Assembly: GCA_023434265.1 (NCBI GenBank)
Contig: JAEYTA010000119.1
Coordinates: 1-9,970 of the forward strand
DNA length: 9,970 bases
DNA from: Pseudomonadota bacterium
GTDB taxonomy: Bacteria > Pseudomonadota > Alphaproteobacteria > Caulobacterales > Caulobacteraceae
Reading direction: 5' to 3'
Each line of letters opens with the position of its first letter. Within the stretch, counting starts at the first letter, position 1. Below are positions 1-5,971 of this stretch, in pieces. Position numbers and translations under genes: made by a program. The notes under the pieces were generated by a model. It did no database searches, was not told where the DNA came from, and saw nothing but the letters and a program-made list of their open reading frames with translations.

Positions 1-71
1 ACACCGGCTCGACCGTCGCGGGCGCCGCCATCGGCGCGGTGGCCGGCGCGGCCACCCGGCCCGACAAGTAA
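1..71 (+). CDS. Glycine-zipper protein, C-terminal end only
   Basis: The 3' end of a gene entering from the left edge. The frame that closes at TAA 69-71 gives about 23 residues ending in ATRPDK. The visible part is rich in Gly and Ala with glycines four apart (GAAIGAVAG), the GxxxGxxxG pattern of a glycine zipper, which in known families packs helices in or against a membrane. Small outer-membrane or periplasmic proteins of the YMGG / 17-kDa antigen kind often end this way, but too little is visible to name a family. The reading frame is supported by the terminator that follows within 20 bases. The start, total length and any lipoprotein signal lie outside the window. Confidence 0.6.
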   Translation, partial: TGSTVAGAAIGAVAGAATRPDK

Positions 72-87
72 GGCTCACGCCCGAAAC

Positions 88-124
88 GAAAGCGGCCCCG
101 GCGATCGCTCGTCGGGGCCGTTTC
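88..124. terminator. Bidirectional intrinsic terminator between convergent genes
   Basis: A perfect 8-bp GC stem (CGGCCCCG at 93-100 with CGGGGCCG at 113-120) encloses a 12-base loop. It is extended by GAAA at 88-91 pairing with TTTC at 121-124, with one unpaired G at 92. Read on either strand the stem is followed by a short T tract, so it can end both the left plus-strand gene (stop at 71) and the M13 peptidase gene coming the other way (stop at 145). The T tracts are only three long, so termination strength is uncertain. Confidence 0.75.
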
Positions 125-144
125 CATATTCAGCGAGGACTCGC

Positions 145-2217
145 CTACCAGATGCGGGCGCGGGCCTCCGGAGCCAGATACTGCTCGTCGCCGGGCTGAA
201 CGCCGAAGGCGGCGTACCAGGCGTCGATGTTCCGCACGGTCGCGCCGGCGCGGTACTGGGCCGGGGCGTGCGGGTCGACGGTGACCTGCTGGCGCAGGGC
301 CTCGTCGCGGATGTTCTCGCGCCACACCTGGGCCCAGCCGAGGAAGACCCGCTGCTCGCCGGTCAGGCCGTTGATCACCGGGGCCGGCTGGCCGTTCAGC
401 GACATGCGGTAGGCGTCGAGCGCCAGCAGCAGGCCGCCGAGGTCGGCGATGTTCTCGCCCATGGTCAGGTCGCCATTGACGTTGACCCCCTCGAACGGGC
501 TCAGCGCCGTGTACTGGGCACCGAGCACGCGGGCGCGTTCCTCGAATTTGGCGGCGTCCTCGGCAGTCCACCAGTCGCGCAGCACGCCGTCGCCGTCGAC
601 CTTGCGGCCTTGGTCGTCGAAGCCGTGGGTGATCTCGTGGCCGATGACCGCGCCGATGCCGCCGTAGTTCACCGCCGGATCGGCGGCGGGATCGAAGAAG
701 GGGGCCTGCAGGATGGCCGCCGGGAAGACGATCTCGTTGCGCGGCGGATTGTAGTAGGCGTTCACCGTCTGCGGGGTCATGCCCCACTCCAGCGGGTCGA
801 CCGGCCTGTCCAGCTTGGACAGGCTCCAGGCCCATTCGAAGGCCGTGGAGCGCTCGACGTTGCCGTAGAGGTCGGCGGCGTCGAGTTGCAGGCCGTCATA
901 GCTGCGCCACTGCTCGGGATAGCCGATCTTCACCCCGAACCGGCTCATCTTGTAGAGGGCCTGCTCGCGCGTCGCCGGGCTCATCCAGTCCAGCCCCTCG
1001 ATCCGTGCGGTCATGGCGCGGCGCAGGTTGCCGACCAGCTCCTCCATCCGGGCCTTGGACTCGGCGGGGAAGTGGCGCGCCACGTATTCGCGGCCGAGCG
1101 CCTCGCCCAGCGAGCCGTCGACCAGCTGCACGCCGCGCTTCCAGCGCGGGCGGTTCTCGGGCTGGCCGTTCAGCAGGGCGCCGTGGAAGGCGAAGTTGGC
1201 GTCGACGAAGGCCTTCGACAGGTAGGGCGCGGCCTGGTCGACCAGGTGGAAGGCCTGCCACGCCTGCAGGGTCGCGACCGGGGTCTCGGCGAACACCCGG
1301 GCCATCCCGGGGAAGGCGGTGTCGTTGGCGGCGATCAGGGTGCGGCCGGTCCCCAGCCCGGCGGCCTCGGCCCAGCCCGCCCAGTCGAAGCCCGGCGCGG
1401 ACGCCTGCAGGGCCGCGACCGTGGTCGGATTGTGCATCTTGTCCAGCTGCCGGCTCTGGACCTGGGTCCAGTGCTGCTCGGCGATGCGGGTCTCGAAGGC
1501 GACGATGTCGGCGGCGGCCTGTTCGGCGCCGGCCCAGCCGGCCAGCTCGAGCGCCTGGCGGACATAGGCCTGGTAGGCGGCCTTCTGCTCGGCGAAGCCG
1601 GCCTCAAGGTAGTAGTCTCGGTCGGGCAGGCCGAGCCCGCCCTGGAAGACGTAGGCGCTGTTGGCGTCCGGGTCCTTCAGGTCCTCGAACACGGCGACGC
1701 CGAACAGGGTCGTGCCGAAGCCGGCCTGGCTGCGGCCCATCAGGGCGGCCAGGGCCTCGCGGGTGCCGGCGGCGCGGATGGCGGCGAGGTCGCCGGCCAA
1801 GGGGGCGGCGCCGAGGCGTTCGACCGCCGCCTCGTCCATGAAGCTGGCGAACAGGGCGCCGATGCGGGCGGCCTCGGGGCTGGACGACGGATTGGCGGCG
1901 CTCTCCTCGATCAGCGTCCGCAGGTTCTCCTGCGAGCGGTCGTAGAGCATGTCGAAGGCGCCGTAGGAGGTCTTGTCGGCGGGGATGGGGGTGTTGGCCA
2001 GATAGGCGCCGTTGGCGAAGCGGTTGAAGTCGTCGCCCGGGCGGATCGACAGGTCGCGGCCGGCGAGGTCGAAGCCCCAGTCGCCGATGGCCGGCGCGGC
2101 GTGGGCGGCGTGGGCCGCATGGGCGGAATGGTCGGCGCCCGACTGGGCGGCGGCGGGCGCGGCGGCGAGCGCGAGCACGGCGCCCGCGGCGCTGGCGAGA
2201 AGGCGAAGCTTGAGCAT
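145..2217 (-). CDS. Secreted M13 family zinc metallopeptidase (neprilysin/PepO type)
   Basis: A 690-residue zinc endopeptidase, the usual length for the bacterial neprilysin/PepO family, which cleaves peptides rather than folded proteins. Residues 1 to about 24 form a signal peptide (MLKLR, then an Ala/Leu-rich core ending AAAQ), so the enzyme is periplasmic or outside the cell. The N-terminal M13 domain covers roughly residues 50-430 and the catalytic domain 470-690. Visible catalytic motifs are NAYYNP (486-491, substrate binding), HEITH (527-531, two zinc ligands and the general base) and ENIADLGG (588-595, third ligand Glu588). The C-terminal DPHAP...VRN region typical of the family is present, and the protein ends ARIW where mammalian members end with a CxxW motif. 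I see no cysteine in it. Just after the signal peptide is a short histidine repeat (residues 30-39). The ATG at 2217 has a modest GGGGA ribosome site. Physiological substrate unknown. Confidence 0.93.
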   Translation of the reverse strand: MLKLRLLASAAGAVLALAAAPAAAQSGADHSAHAAHAAHAAPAIGDWGFDLAGRDLSIRPGDDFNRFANGAYLANTPIPADKTSYGAFDMLYDRSQENLRTLIEESAANPSSSPEAARIGALFASFMDEAAVERLGAAPLAGDLAAIRAAGTREALAALMGRSQAGFGTTLFGVAVFEDLKDPDANSAYVFQGGLGLPDRDYYLEAGFAEQKAAYQAYVRQALELAGWAGAEQAAADIVAFETRIAEQHWTQVQSRQLDKMHNPTTVAALQASAPGFDWAGWAEAAGLGTGRTLIAANDTAFPGMARVFAETPVATLQAWQAFHLVDQAAPYLSKAFVDANFAFHGALLNGQPENRPRWKRGVQLVDGSLGEALGREYVARHFPAESKARMEELVGNLRRAMTARIEGLDWMSPATREQALYKMSRFGVKIGYPEQWRSYDGLQLDAADLYGNVERSTAFEWAWSLSKLDRPVDPLEWGMTPQTVNAYYNPPRNEIVFPAAILQAPFFDPAADPAVNYGGIGAVIGHEITHGFDDQGRKVDGDGVLRDWWTAEDAAKFEERARVLGAQYTALSPFEGVNVNGDLTMGENIADLGGLLLALDAYRMSLNGQPAPVINGLTGEQRVFLGWAQVWRENIRDEALRQQVTVDPHAPAQYRAGATVRNIDAWYAAFGVQPGDEQYLAPEARARIW
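2101..2130 (-). repeat. Tandem 9-base His-Ala-Ala repeat in the M13 peptidase N-terminus
   Basis: Inside the peptidase gene, about three copies of a 9-base unit encode histidines at residues 30, 33, 36 and 39 (HSAHAAHAAHAA), directly after the predicted signal-peptide cleavage site. A repeat of this kind can expand and contract by slippage. The regular histidines could bind zinc or another metal at the mature N-terminus, but that is inference. Confidence 0.6.
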
Positions 2218-2253
2218 GGGAGTCCCCGACAGATTGGCGGCGGGACCCTGACT

Positions 2254-2281
2254 CTTTCGGCCCGGCCTGTCGCGTCGAAAG
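2254..2281. other. Weak inverted repeat after purN
   Basis: CTTTCG (2254-2259) can pair with CGAAAG (2276-2281) around a GC-rich 16-base loop that itself holds GGCCCGGCC. It lies between the purN stop and the M13 peptidase start. It could slow or end transcription from purN, but no T tract follows on the minus strand, so I would not call it a terminator. Confidence 0.25.
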
Positions 2282-2299
2282 GCGACGGATTACGAACTT

Positions 2300-2896
2300 C
2301 TAATGCAGCGCCCGGCAGAAGTCGGCCAGCGCCCGGGGATAGAGGGCGTGCTCGGCGGTCAGCACCCGGGCGGCGAGGCTCTCCGGCGTGTCGGTCGGCA
2401 GGACCGCGACGCGGGTTTGGGCGAGGACCGGCCCCTCGTCGACGCCCTCGGTGACCAGATGGACGGTGCAGCCCGCCTCGACGTCGCCGGCCTGCAGCGC
2501 CCGGGCGTGGGTGTCGAGGCCCGGATATTTCGGCAGCAGGCTGGGATGGATGTTGAGCATCCGCCCCGCCCAGCGCCCGACCAGCCAGGGGGTCAGCAGC
2601 CGCATGTAGCCGGCCAGGGCGACGACCTCGACGCCGTGCGCGCGCAGGGCCGCGTCGACGGCCCGCTCGTGGGCCTCGCGGTCCTTGCCGAAGGGGCGGT
2701 GATCGACGGCGGCGGTCGGCAGGCCGGCCGTCGCGGCCGTGGCCAGGCCGCCGGCCCCGGGACGGTTCGAGAGCACCAGCGCCACCTCGTAGGGACAGTC
2801 CGGCGCGCGGGCGGCCTCGATCAGGGCCGCCATGTTGGAGCCCGTCCCGGAGATCAGCACCGCCACGCGCGTGCGGCGGGTTGGGGCTTGCGACAT
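2300..2896 (-). CDS. purN: Phosphoribosylglycinamide formyltransferase (GAR transformylase)
   Basis: A 198-residue cytoplasmic enzyme of step 3 of purine synthesis: it moves a formyl group from 10-formyltetrahydrofolate to GAR, giving FGAR. Visible signatures are the phosphate-binding loop SGTGSN (16-21), the catalytic block NIHPSLLPKYPGL (115-127, with Asn115 and His117) and Asp153 in VDEGPVL, matching the Asn-His-Asp triad of E. coli PurN. Length fits the family. The frame is open further upstream to 3100, but that part lies inside the M28 gene; the ATG at 2896-2894 puts the formyltransferase fold at the right place. This ATG shares its A with the TGA stop of the M28 peptidase (TGATG), so translation is probably coupled and purN transcribed with that gene. 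Its partner purM is nearby but not adjacent. Confidence 0.96.
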   Translation of the reverse strand: MSQAPTRRTRVAVLISGTGSNMAALIEAARAPDCPYEVALVLSNRPGAGGLATAATAGLPTAAVDHRPFGKDREAHERAVDAALRAHGVEVVALAGYMRLLTPWLVGRWAGRMLNIHPSLLPKYPGLDTHARALQAGDVEAGCTVHLVTEGVDEGPVLAQTRVAVLPTDTPESLAARVLTAEHALYPRALADFCRALH

Positions 2897-2898
2897 CA
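2894..2898 (-). promoter_or_regulatory. TGATG stop/start overlap coupling the M28 gene to purN
   Basis: On the minus strand the stop TGA of the M28 peptidase (2898-2896) and the start ATG of purN (2896-2894) share one base. No clear separate Shine-Dalgarno is needed in this arrangement because terminating ribosomes can restart, so purN output is likely tied to translation of the peptidase gene. Confidence 0.7.
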
Positions 2899-4275
2899 GC
2901 TGGCCGGCGCGGCCGGATCGCCGACCGACACGAACGAACCCGACGGACCCGGGAACACCACCGGGCTCTCGTAGCCGTCCTCCGACAGCGCCGAGACGCC
3001 GAAGAACCAGTCGTCGATGACCACGCCCGGCAGGGTGATCTCGGTGGCCGTTCCGGCCCGGCGGCTGTGGGTCCACTGCGCGGCGGTGGTCGGGCGCCAC
3101 CAGACGCGGTAGCCGGCGGCGCCGGGGACGGCCTGCCAGCGGATCGTGGTGTCCGGTTTCAGCGCGCCCTCGATCTCGACGCCTAGGGGGCTGGCCGGGG
3201 CGTTGGCCAGGGCGGCCATGGAGACGATGTTCAGCCGGGCCACCTGGGCGAGGTAGTCGAAGTCGACCCCCTCGATGACGTCGCCGTAGTGCACGCCGTT
3301 CTCGACGCGCAGGTCCTGGTGCTGGCGGTCGTAGTTCTCGGCCCCTTCCGAGATGCGCACCGCCGGGAAGCCGTGGCGCAGCATCTCGACCTGGTCGCCG
3401 CCGCGGCCGTAGCGGTCGGTGCGGTAGATCATCTCGACGTCGAAATTGACCAGGTAGCGGTCGGCGACGGCGTCGACGAAGCGGGCGAGGTTGCGCGAGG
3501 AGGAATCGACCTCGCCGCCGTTGTAGCGCCGGCGCTCCTCCTGGGCCTCGGTCTCCACCGTCTTGGTGCCCTCCGAGAAGACCCGCACCCGGGTGGTGTC
3601 GCGCACGCCCGACTGGCCCTCGGAATTGCCGACGATGTCGTTGTTGAGGTTGGCCTCGACGCGCCAGCCCTGCGCCTGGGCGTAGTCGGCGAGGATCTTG
3701 CCGCCGAGCAGACCCTGCTCCTCCCCCGACAGGGCGGCGAAGACGAGGGTGGCGTCGAAGCGGTGCTTCGACAGGATGCGCGCCGCCTCCAGCACCGCCG
3801 CCACGCCCGAGGCGTCGTCGTTGGCCCCGGGGGCGTCGTCGGTGAAGTTCATCACGTCGGTGACGCGCGAATCGAGGTGGCCGGAGATGATGATCACCCG
3901 GTTCGGATCGCCGGTTCCGCGCTGGATGGCGACGACGTCGACGACCTCGGTCGGATTGGGCACGCGCCGGCCAGTGACGACGTCGGAGGGCGTGACCACG
4001 GTCAGGCAGCCGCCGCAGTCACGGCTCATGGCCTCGAACTCGCGCTGCACCCAGCGCCGCGCCGCGCCGATGCCGCGGGTGTCGGATTCGGTCTCGGACA
4101 GGGTGTGGCGGGTGCCGAAGCCGACCATGGTCTCGATGTCGGCCCGCATCCGCCCGGCCTGCACCTGACCGGCCAGTTCGTGCAGCAGCGCCTGTTCGGC
4201 CGTGGGCGCCTGGGCCCGGGCGGCCGGGGCGGCGGCGAGCAGGAGTCCGGCGACGGCGAGCGACAGGGTGCGCAT
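2896..4275 (-). CDS. Secreted M28 family zinc aminopeptidase with C-terminal fibronectin-like domain
   Basis: A 459-residue exported peptidase, probably an aminopeptidase using two zinc ions. A signal peptide (MRTLSLAVAG... cut near ARA/Q at 21-22) sends it to the periplasm or outside. The M28 domain spans about 100-355, with the metal and catalytic motifs in order: GHLDS (His133), PGANDDASG (bridging Asp153), SGEEQG (Glu185 general base, Glu186 ligand), NNDIVGN (Asp213) and a late His, probably His319 in DRQHQD. Residues about 362-450 look like one fibronectin type III domain (WQAVPGAAGYRVWW and a late FFGVSAL), common on secreted M28 enzymes. A CGGC pair (Cys87, Cys90) may form a disulfide. 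The start ATG at 4275 has a good AGAAGGA site 7 bases upstream. The gene leads directly into purN through a 1-base stop/start overlap. Substrate not deducible. Confidence 0.93.
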   Translation of the reverse strand: MRTLSLAVAGLLLAAAPAARAQAPTAEQALLHELAGQVQAGRMRADIETMVGFGTRHTLSETESDTRGIGAARRWVQREFEAMSRDCGGCLTVVTPSDVVTGRRVPNPTEVVDVVAIQRGTGDPNRVIIISGHLDSRVTDVMNFTDDAPGANDDASGVAAVLEAARILSKHRFDATLVFAALSGEEQGLLGGKILADYAQAQGWRVEANLNNDIVGNSEGQSGVRDTTRVRVFSEGTKTVETEAQEERRRYNGGEVDSSSRNLARFVDAVADRYLVNFDVEMIYRTDRYGRGGDQVEMLRHGFPAVRISEGAENYDRQHQDLRVENGVHYGDVIEGVDFDYLAQVARLNIVSMAALANAPASPLGVEIEGALKPDTTIRWQAVPGAAGYRVWWRPTTAAQWTHSRRAGTATEITLPGVVIDDWFFGVSALSEDGYESPVVFPGPSGSFVSVGDPAAPAS

Positions 4276-4303
4276 GGGCGTTCCTTCTGGATCGGGGCGG
4301 CGC

Positions 4304-4333
4304 GACCTTGCCGGGCGGCCCGGCGGGGGTCAA
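4304..4333 (-). promoter_or_regulatory. Candidate promoter of the M28-purN unit
   Basis: Reading the minus strand, TTGACC (4333-4328) fits the -35 of the Caulobacter housekeeping consensus (TTGaCgS). GCAAGGTC (4311-4304) fits 6 of 8 positions of its -10 (GCTANAWC), about 15-16 bases further on. The start of transcription would fall near 4298, giving a leader of about 22 bases with the AGAAGGA ribosome site before the ATG at 4275. A CCGGG/CCCGG inverted repeat (4311-4323) overlaps the -10 edge and the spacer. Confidence 0.4.
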
Positions 4334-4390
4334 CGGCGCGGACCACTTGTGCGCCGCGCCCGGTCGGGAAATGGTGTCGCTGGTTCCTCC

Positions 4391-4394
4391 GGAG
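4391..4394 (+). promoter_or_regulatory. Ribosome binding site fixing the start at 4401
   Basis: GGAG lies 6 bases before the ATG at 4401. Neither upstream in-frame start (TTG 4308, ATG 4371) has an equally good site, which is the main reason for taking 4401 as the start of the unrecognised protein. Confidence 0.6.
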
Positions 4395-4400
4395 CGTCCG

Positions 4401-4856
4401 ATGCTGATCCTCGCCCTGACCGCCGTCCTTCTCGCGCCCCAGCAACCACCCCAGGTGATCTCGCGCCGGGTGCTCGACGAAATCTGCCTGCCGTTCGTGA
4501 CGAGCGGGACGGGAGACCCGGTGGCCGCGATGGAGTTTGTCGCCACCGGCGACGACGGCGAGACCCGCCAGTTCGTCAGTCCGGACGACGCCTGGCTGTT
4601 GCGCCTGACCACCAGCGGGACCGCCGAGGACGGCGACCTGACCCGGCTGTGCGTGCTGCAGGCCCGCCGCGGGGGCTTGCAGGCCGTGCGCGACGGCGTG
4701 GCGGAGCCGCTCGAGGCCGCCGGCTTCGTCGCCGACCCGGAGATGCCCGCCGACCGGCCGATCTGGACCCGGGAAGGGGTCACCGTCTCCCTGCGTCAGA
4801 ACGAAGGCCGCGCCACCCTGATGCGGGTCAGCTGGAGCGCGCTGGACGAGGGTTAG
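4401..4856 (+). CDS. Unrecognised small exported protein
   Basis: A 151-residue protein I cannot assign to a family. Residues 1-13 (MLILALTAVLLAP) are a short hydrophobic stretch that looks like a minimal signal peptide or anchor, though it lacks the usual positive N-terminus. The rest is acidic and soluble, with two cysteines (Cys29 in EICLPF and Cys84 in TRLCVL) that could pair by disulfide in the periplasm. Third codon positions are almost all G or C, as in the neighbours, so I believe it is real. I chose the ATG at 4401 because GGAG (4391-4394) sits 6 bases upstream and the hydrophobic segment then comes first; in-frame starts at 4371 (ATG) and 4308 (TTG) would bury it. It is divergent from the M28 gene and its stop overlaps that of purM by 4 bases. 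It lies between purM and purN on the opposite strand. Confidence 0.75.
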   Translation: MLILALTAVLLAPQQPPQVISRRVLDEICLPFVTSGTGDPVAAMEFVATGDDGETRQFVSPDDAWLLRLTTSGTAEDGDLTRLCVLQARRGGLQAVRDGVAEPLEAAGFVADPEMPADRPIWTREGVTVSLRQNEGRATLMRVSWSALDEG

Positions 4857-5890
4857 GCGGCTTCCAGCTGGCCGCAGACGAAGGCGACCTCGCCGGCGTT
4901 GAGCAGGGCGGCCAGCACCGGCTCGGCGTTCTCCGGGCTGACGATCAGGATGAAGCCGACGCCGCAGTTGAAGGTGCGGCGCAGCTCGTGATCCGAAATG
5001 CCGCCCGTCTCGCCCAGCCACTGGAAGACGTGGGGCAGGGGCCAGGCGTCCCAGTCGAAGGCCGCCTTGAGGCCCTCGGCGATGCAGCGCGGCGGGTTCT
5101 CGACCAGGCCGCCGCCGGTGATGTGCGCCGCGGCCTTGACCAGTCCGGCCTTCATCAGCGGCAGCACCGGCTTCACATAGATGCGGGTCGGCTCCATCAG
5201 CGCCTGGGCCAGGGTGCGATCCCGGGCGAACGGGGCGTCGTCGCCCCACGACAGGCCGGACTTCCCGACCACCTTGCGGATCAGCGAATAGCCGTTGGAG
5301 TGCGGGCCGGAGGAGCCGAGGCCGATGATCAGGTCGCCGGCCGCCTGGCGGTCGAGATACGGCAGGGCGTGGCCACGCTCGACGGCGCCCAGCGAGAAGC
5401 CGGCCAGGTCGTAGTCGCCGCCGCCGTACATGCCCGGCATCTCGGCCGTCTCGCCGCCGACGAGGGCGCAGCCGGCCTGACGGCAGCCTTCGGCGATGCC
5501 GGCGACGACCCGCTTCGCCGCGACCACGTCCAGCTTGCCGGTGGCGTAGTAGTCGAGGAACAGCAGCGGTTCGGCGCCCTGTGCCAGGAGGTCGTTGACG
5601 CACATGGCCACCAGGTCGACGCCGACGCCGTCATGCCGCCCGGTCTCGATGGCGATCTTCAGCTTGGTGCCGACGCCGTCGGTGGTGGCGACGATCAGCG
5701 GGTCCTCGAAGCCCGCCGCCTTCAGGTCGAACAACGCCCCGAAGCCGCCCAGCGCCGCCTCCGCGCCGGGCCGCCGGGTCGACTTCGCCAGCGGCTTGAT
5801 GGCGTCGACCAGCATCTCGCCGGCGTCGATATCCACGCCCGCGTCGGCGTAGGTCAGGCCGTTGCGCAGGCTGTCGGGGGTGTCGCTCAT
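4853..5890 (-). CDS. purM: Phosphoribosylformylglycinamidine cyclo-ligase (AIR synthetase)
   Basis: A 345-residue cytoplasmic enzyme, the same length as E. coli PurM. It uses ATP to close the imidazole ring of FGAM, giving AIR, step 5 of purine synthesis. Family blocks are visible from end to end: YADAGVDIDAG near residue 14, TDGVGTKL near 70 (nucleotide/phosphate loop), GETAEMPGMY near 146, GLGSSGPHSNGYSL near 190, AHITGGGLVENPPR near 260 and FNCGVGF near 309. The N-terminal half is the ATP-binding PurM domain and the C-terminal half its partner AIRS_C domain. The ATG at 5890 has no strong Shine-Dalgarno; the leader ends in GGCCCGTGACCG. The gene is divergent from rnd across an 81-base gap and overlaps the stop of the unknown protein at 4853-4856. 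In many related genomes purN follows directly; here it does not. Confidence 0.97.
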   Translation of the reverse strand: MSDTPDSLRNGLTYADAGVDIDAGEMLVDAIKPLAKSTRRPGAEAALGGFGALFDLKAAGFEDPLIVATTDGVGTKLKIAIETGRHDGVGVDLVAMCVNDLLAQGAEPLLFLDYYATGKLDVVAAKRVVAGIAEGCRQAGCALVGGETAEMPGMYGGGDYDLAGFSLGAVERGHALPYLDRQAAGDLIIGLGSSGPHSNGYSLIRKVVGKSGLSWGDDAPFARDRTLAQALMEPTRIYVKPVLPLMKAGLVKAAAHITGGGLVENPPRCIAEGLKAAFDWDAWPLPHVFQWLGETGGISDHELRRTFNCGVGFILIVSPENAEPVLAALLNAGEVAFVCGQLEAA

Positions 5891-5919
5891 CGGTCACGGG
5901 CCTGATTCTGGAGGCGGAA

Positions 5920-5964
5920 ATGCGTGGGCGGCTCTTGCCACAACGCCGTCGCGCGGGGCTATAG
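5920..5964 (+). other. Possible 14-codon upstream reading frame before rnd
   Basis: ATG 5920 to TAG 5964 encodes MRGRLLPQRRRAGL and has a strong GGAGG (5910-5914) at short spacing. Its stop lies 7 bases before the rnd ATG. It would matter only if rnd is also transcribed from a promoter upstream of 5910; if the transcript starts at 5972 it is not in the message. The arginine-rich content may simply reflect GC-rich sequence. Confidence 0.2.
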
Positions 5965-5971
5965 CACCCGA
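5935..5971 (+). promoter_or_regulatory. Likely promoter of a leaderless rnd transcript
   Basis: TTGCCA (5935-5940) resembles a -35. GCTATAGC (5958-5965) matches 7 of 8 positions of the Caulobacter -10 consensus GCTANAWC. The rnd ATG at 5972 begins just 6 bases after the -10, about where transcription should start, so the mRNA may have no 5' leader; no Shine-Dalgarno precedes this ATG. The spacer is slightly long. GCTATAGC is its own reverse complement, so it could also serve as the -10 of a purM transcript leaving the other way, though I see no -35 for that. Confidence 0.5.

Noticed and set aside
2254..2281. Terminator behind purN
   Set aside because: The stem is short with a large loop and lacks a T tract on the minus strand; listed only as a weak inverted repeat.
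268..2454. A 728-codon plus-strand open frame opposite the M13 peptidase gene
   Set aside because: The minus strand carries a complete M13 enzyme with all motifs. The opposite frame is low-complexity Gly/Ala/Val/Arg sequence with no domain, the usual shadow of a GC-rich gene.
2897..3100. N-terminal extension of purN
   Set aside because: The upstream codons lie within the M28 gene in another frame and read as Arg/Gly-rich sequence. The purN fold begins just after the ATG at 2896.
4026..5905. Long open frames opposite or out of frame with purM and the unknown gene (525 and 567 codons)
   Set aside because: Their sequences are Arg/Gly/Pro/Ala-rich and patternless, while purM in the real frame matches its family from end to end.
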